Shown here: piece by piece, positions 33,451 to 36,441 of the stretch
How positions within the stretch are numbered: the stretch's first letter is position 1
Layout of the letters: every line of letters starts with the position of its first letter
DNA from: JBBIWA01 sp037439425
GTDB lineage: Bacteria; Acidobacteriota; Blastocatellia; RBC074
Reading direction: 5' to 3'
Length of the DNA stretch: 36,441 nt
Assembly (NCBI GenBank): GCA_037439425.1
Contig: JBBIWA010000061.1
Span: 1 to 36,441, forward strand
Notes under the pieces: generated by a model
What the model saw: only the letters and a program-made list of their open reading frames with translations
Database searches by the model: none
Told to the model about the DNA's origin: nothing
Position numbers and translations under genes: made by a program

Positions 33451-33510
33451 AGTACCAGTCGGAACCTCTCCGGGACTGGGGGGCAGCACCAAGAGGTTTC
33501 GACTGGTACT
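33451..33510. repeat. 19-bp inverted repeat downstream of recA
   Basis: The arms AGTACCAGTCGGAACCTCT (33451-33469) and the complement of AGTACCAGTCGAAACCTCT (33492-33510) match at 18 of 19 positions around a 22-base loop. There is no T-run on the plus strand. On the minus strand the stem is followed by TTTTAATTT. It could be a minus-strand terminator-like element, a small mobile palindrome, or a structured RNA. Confidence 0.7.
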
Positions 33511-33538
33511 GGCGGGTTGGTAACTTGAACGCGGGAGA

Positions 33539-33576
33539 AGCCCCTCCTTCTGGAGAGGTAAGGAGCTGGCTTTTTT
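33539..33576 (+). terminator. Rho-independent terminator of recA
   Basis: A stem AGCC + CTCCTT (33539-33549) pairs with AAGGAG + GGCT (33560-33571) with a small internal loop, followed by TTTTTT (33571-33576). It lies about 155 bases after the recA stop and before the senA gene. Confidence 0.65.
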
Positions 33577-33665
33577 CCGCGGCCGAGATTATACATCATG
33601 TCTCATCCCAGTTGTCAATTTTCGTGTAAACTGTCTGGCACACCACAACTCTGGGAGGCTTCGCT

Positions 33666-35021
33666 ATGAGCCAGGCTCATCCGGCTTCTTCGCCAGTTGC
33701 TTCGATAGAAGAATTACTCTTCGCCTTAGGCGAGGCTCGTTCACGCACGCTTGAGCTGGTAGCCGATTTGAATGACGAGCAAATGATCGGCCCGCTTCTT
33801 CCTATCCTCAATCCGCTGCGCTGGGAGATCGCGCACGTAGCCTATTTTCAAGAGTACTGGGTCTTGCGCCACTTGCGCGGACTGGAGCCGATCTGGGCTC
33901 AAGCGGATCAGATGTATGATTCGGCGCGCATCGCGCACGACACGCGCTGGGACTTGCCACTGCCTTCCAAGCAAGAGACCCTGGCTTACATGCAGCGGAT
34001 CCTCGACCGCGTGACGGAAGAGACATACAAGAACGCGGGCCGCAGGCTGGCCGATGCGCAGGGCTATGACGAAGCCTACTTTCTTCAGCTCGCACTCCTG
34101 CATGAATGCATGCATGCGGAAGCGATTACCTACACACGTCAGACGCTCAGCTACTGCGCACCACAACTAAAGATCGAGCGCAACACACCACCTCCCTCCC
34201 CTCAGCCTGCCGAAAAGTTGGGCGATGCCTATATTCCCGGTGGGCGCTTCTGGTTGGGCAGCGTAGCTGATGGGTCTTTCGTTTTTGACAACGAGCAATG
34301 GGCGCACGAAGTTGAAATCAAACCCTTCGCGATCTCACGCACAGCGGTCACCAATGCCGAGTTTGCGGCCTTCGTCGATGATGGTGGCTATCGGCGGCGC
34401 CAGTTCTGGTCTGAGCAAGGGTGGCAATGGCGCGAACGTGTAGGCGCACAGCATCCCCTCTACTGGCAGCGTCAGGCTAATGGCCGATGGTTGCGCCGGA
34501 ACTTCAACCAGTGGGTCACGCTTGAAGAGCGACATCCTGTTTTGCACGTCAACTGGTATGAAGCTGAGGCCTACTGTCGCTGGGCTGGCCGCAGATTGCC
34601 CACCGAAGCTGAATGGGAGATGGCTGCCTGTGCCGAGCCCACCTCAGATGGCAGTGGAATCACCGGGCATAAACGAAAATATCCCTGGGGCGATGAGCCT
34701 CCCACACCTGAGCGCGCCAATTTAGACTGGCGCGCACTGGGTTGCCTTGACGTAGATGCCTTGCCTGCAAGCGAGAGCGCTTTCGGCTGCCGCCAGATGA
34801 TCGGCAATGTGTGGGAATGGACCGCGAGCGATTTTGGGCCTTTCCCTGGCTTTGCGCCTGGCCCTTACAAAGAATATTCCGCGCCGTGGTTTGGCGATCA
34901 CAAAGTGCTGCGTGGCGGATGCTGGGCGACCCGCTCGCGGCTGATTCGCAACCACTATCGCAACTTTTACAAACCTGACCGACGCGACGTTTGGGCTGGG
35001 TTCCGCACCTGCGCTTTATGA
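33666..35021 (+). CDS. senA: Selenoneine synthase SenA (EgtB-like sulfoxide-synthase fold)
   Basis: A 451-residue non-heme iron enzyme. Residues 14-160 form the DinB-like domain with the three iron-binding histidines H57 (EIAHVAYFQE), H146 and H150 (HECMH). Residues 185-451 are the formylglycine-generating-enzyme/C-type-lectin domain (LPTEAEWE, GNVWEWTASDF, RGGCWATRSRL, VWAGFRTC). EgtB joins a sulfur donor to hercynine in ergothioneine synthesis. SenA is its relative that uses a selenosugar. NPLRWEIAHVAYFQEYW and HDTRWDLPLPS resemble SenA more than EgtB, and the SenB-like gene 22 bases downstream supports this. GGGAGG lies eight bases before the ATG. If the neighbour were ignored, EgtB would be the fallback call. 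Confidence 0.83.
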   Translation: MSQAHPASSPVASIEELLFALGEARSRTLELVADLNDEQMIGPLLPILNPLRWEIAHVAYFQEYWVLRHLRGLEPIWAQADQMYDSARIAHDTRWDLPLPSKQETLAYMQRILDRVTEETYKNAGRRLADAQGYDEAYFLQLALLHECMHAEAITYTRQTLSYCAPQLKIERNTPPPSPQPAEKLGDAYIPGGRFWLGSVADGSFVFDNEQWAHEVEIKPFAISRTAVTNAEFAAFVDDGGYRRRQFWSEQGWQWRERVGAQHPLYWQRQANGRWLRRNFNQWVTLEERHPVLHVNWYEAEAYCRWAGRRLPTEAEWEMAACAEPTSDGSGITGHKRKYPWGDEPPTPERANLDWRALGCLDVDALPASESAFGCRQMIGNVWEWTASDFGPFPGFAPGPYKEYSAPWFGDHKVLRGGCWATRSRLIRNHYRNFYKPDRRDVWAGFRTCAL

Positions 35022-35043
35022 TTTTGGACAGCAGATTTTTGAG

Positions 35044-36024
35044 ATGAAGATTGGCATCATCACTCCGGCTCCGCCGCGGTCACGTTACGGTAATCGCGTC
35101 ACTGCGCTGCGCTGGGCGCGCATTCTCCGCAGCCTGGGCCATCGTGCCAGTATCAGGCAGATCTACGACGGCGCGAGCTATGATTTACTGATCGCTCTGC
35201 ACGCTCGCCGCAGCTACGCTTCAATCACTCGCTTCCATCATAAACACCGAGGCATGCCTCTCATCGTTGCCCTCACGGGCACAGACTTATATCGCGACTT
35301 GGCCAGCAGTAGCCAGGCGCAGCGCTCGCTTGAGCTGGCCACACGCATCATCGTGCTGCAACCAAAAGCGCTTGAGGAAGTGAGAGCGCATCTGCGTGAC
35401 AAAGTGCGTGTCATTTATCAATCCGTCTCACTCCGCCCTGATTGTGAGCCGCCCTCTGCTACCCGCAATCGTTTCGAGGTCGTGGTGATTGGCCATCTGC
35501 GTGCGGTGAAAGACCCCTTCCGCACAGCCATGGCGGCGCGGCTGCTTCCGGCTTCATCACGCATCCGCGTCTGGCAAGTCGGCGGAGCGATGAGCCAGGC
35601 GATGGCTGCGCGCGCACAGAGGGAGATGAAGCTCAATCCACGCTATCACTGGCTGGGCGAGCAATCGCGCAGTCGCACGCACTGCTTGCTGGCGCGCAGT
35701 GATCTCTGCGTGCTCTCATCCCGGATGGAGGGGGGCGCGAATGTAGTTTCTGAGGCAGTGGTGGCTTCAGTCCCGCTTCTGGCCTCGCGCATCCCTGGCA
35801 CGATCGGCCTGCTGGGCGAAGATTATCCTGGTTATTTCGAGGTGGGTAATACGCGCGAGCTAGCGCGACTGCTGATGCGCGCTGAAACGGATGCGGCATT
35901 TCTGGCTGAACTCAAGGCGCACTGCCAGAGGTTGGCTCCCCTCTTCCATCCGGCGCGTGAACAAGAGGCGTGGGCTGAGTTACTGGGTGAGTTATTTCAT
36001 CTCCCATCAAGGATGAAGGGGTGA
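35044..36024 (+). CDS. senB: Selenosugar synthase SenB (TIGR04348-type glycosyltransferase)
   Basis: A 326-residue GT-B enzyme that, in the known pathway, makes a selenosugar from a UDP-sugar and selenophosphate. The opening (MKIGIITPAPPRSRYGNRVTA) with ALRWARILRSLGHR, LIALHARRSY, LTGTDLYRDLASSSQAQ and RIIVLQPKALEE is the characteristic SenB N-terminal half. The C-terminal half has VIGHLRAVKDPFR, then SRMEGGANVVSEAVVASVP and GYFEVGNTREL for nucleotide-sugar binding. It is 22 bases after senA and probably co-transcribed; the ribosome binding site is weak. SenC/SelD, which would supply selenophosphate, is not in the window. The assignment from sequence memory is strong but not search-tested. 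Confidence 0.86.
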   Translation: MKIGIITPAPPRSRYGNRVTALRWARILRSLGHRASIRQIYDGASYDLLIALHARRSYASITRFHHKHRGMPLIVALTGTDLYRDLASSSQAQRSLELATRIIVLQPKALEEVRAHLRDKVRVIYQSVSLRPDCEPPSATRNRFEVVVIGHLRAVKDPFRTAMAARLLPASSRIRVWQVGGAMSQAMAARAQREMKLNPRYHWLGEQSRSRTHCLLARSDLCVLSSRMEGGANVVSEAVVASVPLLASRIPGTIGLLGEDYPGYFEVGNTRELARLLMRAETDAAFLAELKAHCQRLAPLFHPAREQEAWAELLGELFHLPSRMKG

Positions 36025-36441
36025 CAGGGCGACCAGGTGGTTACCCCCACTCATCTAGTTCGTAAGAGTTGATCGGGAGTTGTGCAGTCTGTCAGCGACA
36101 GAGACCAAACACACCGACGCTGAGGCTTCACAACATACTGTACCGGTTGTAAGTTTCAGCCCCCACAACCCTCTCATCAGTTCACCCTCTTCCACCAGCT
36201 CATAGGTGCGTTCCGCCCCCTTCCGCACGCCATCCGCCTCGCTAAGTTGCTCAGCAAAATAGATCGTAACTAGAGCGTGTCGCACAAATGAGGCAAGCTC
36301 GTGGCATCAGGGGCTCAGAAGCGTGCCGGTGGTAGCCGATAACGTGAATCACCACGAGGCAAGCTCGTGGCATTTGTAGTCGCCGCCAGTGAAAAGATTT
36401 GGGTCAGGACAAGCTTGAAGGATCACCCAACTACCGCTTCA
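36025..36441. other. Intergenic end of window
   Basis: No supported gene was found. A 76-codon GTG frame on the minus strand (36055-36285) has no ribosome binding site and no recognisable domain. Two copies of an 18-base palindromic repeat lie at 36290-36373. No terminator for senB was recognised. The next gene lies beyond the window. Confidence 0.45.
36290..36373. repeat. Pair of 18-base direct repeats, palindromic
   Basis: GAGGCAAGCTCGTGGCAT occurs at 36290-36307 and again at 36356-36373. The second copy is flanked by CCAC to give the hairpin CCACGAG-GCAAG-CTCGTGG with a 7-bp stem; the first copy has lost part of that arm. The element type resembles the palindromes at 14027 and 23680 in form but not in sequence. 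Confidence 0.7.

Noticed and set aside
33666..35021. Plain EgtB (ergothioneine sulfoxide synthase) assignment
   Set aside because: The adjacent SenB-like gene and the SenA-like DinB-domain sequence make SenA more likely; kept only as fallback.
36055..36285. 76-codon GTG frame with ADRLHN near its end, briefly suggesting a RelA/SpoT-type motif
   Set aside because: Only six residues match, the surrounding HD-domain sequence is absent and there is no ribosome binding site.
36290..36373. Possible CRISPR array
   Set aside because: Only two repeat copies of 18 bases are visible, one spacer-like interval, and no cas gene in the window.

Overview
The window reads as chromosomal DNA of an Acidobacteriota member, most likely class Blastocatellia. 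This is inferred from gene content, not from any database match. The pointers are a secreted VWA protein of the type abundant in acidobacteria (30561-31607), a fused LptC/LptA-like protein, a fused alpha-beta E1 dehydrogenase, moderately high GC, and long intergenic stretches full of decayed genes and dispersed palindromes. No rRNA, tRNA, CRISPR array or intact mobile element was found; the left edge holds only the tail of an IS630-type transposase.

Layout. 1-9.8 kb, mostly plus strand: a 2-oxoacid dehydrogenase E1 fusion, an uncharacterised minus-strand protein, a small di-heme cytochrome overlapping an aldehyde dehydrogenase, alanine dehydrogenase, a Uma2-family nuclease flanked by toxin-antitoxin-like debris, and a PDZ/radical-SAM/DUF512 protein. 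10.1-20.5 kb, minus strand: a GNAT protein, then a long housekeeping/regulatory cluster transcribed lptC/A fusion > lptB > rpoN > hpf > rapZ > mannose-type EIIA > HPr > EI. It resembles the lpt-rpoN-hpf-ptsN-rapZ-npr locus of Proteobacteria, with a mannose-type EIIA in place of PtsN and no sugar permease, so the PTS is probably regulatory. 20.5-24.5 kb: a decayed nucleoside hydrolase, a membrane-anchored methyltransferase, a secreted acetamidase/formamidase-like protein, and repeat-rich spacers. 24.5-29 kb: a GT4 glycosyltransferase, a coiled-coil membrane protein, and an acyl-adenylating ligase plus aldehyde-dehydrogenase-fold reductase that together look like a LuxE/LuxC-type carboxylate-reducing pair. 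29.3-36 kb: an SGNH-like hydrolase, the VWA protein, recA, and a two-gene unit whose products look like selenoneine synthase SenA and selenosugar synthase SenB.

The strongest biological story is the senA-senB pair, which predicts selenoneine synthesis with the selenophosphate synthetase (SenC/SelD) and the hercynine-forming EgtD encoded elsewhere. The second is the regulatory PTS cluster, whose RapZ has methionine instead of the invariant Walker A lysine. Identical extended -10 elements (TGATATAAT) precede recA and the lpt-rpoN cluster. Starts were re-chosen from ribosome binding sites and family lengths where noted.
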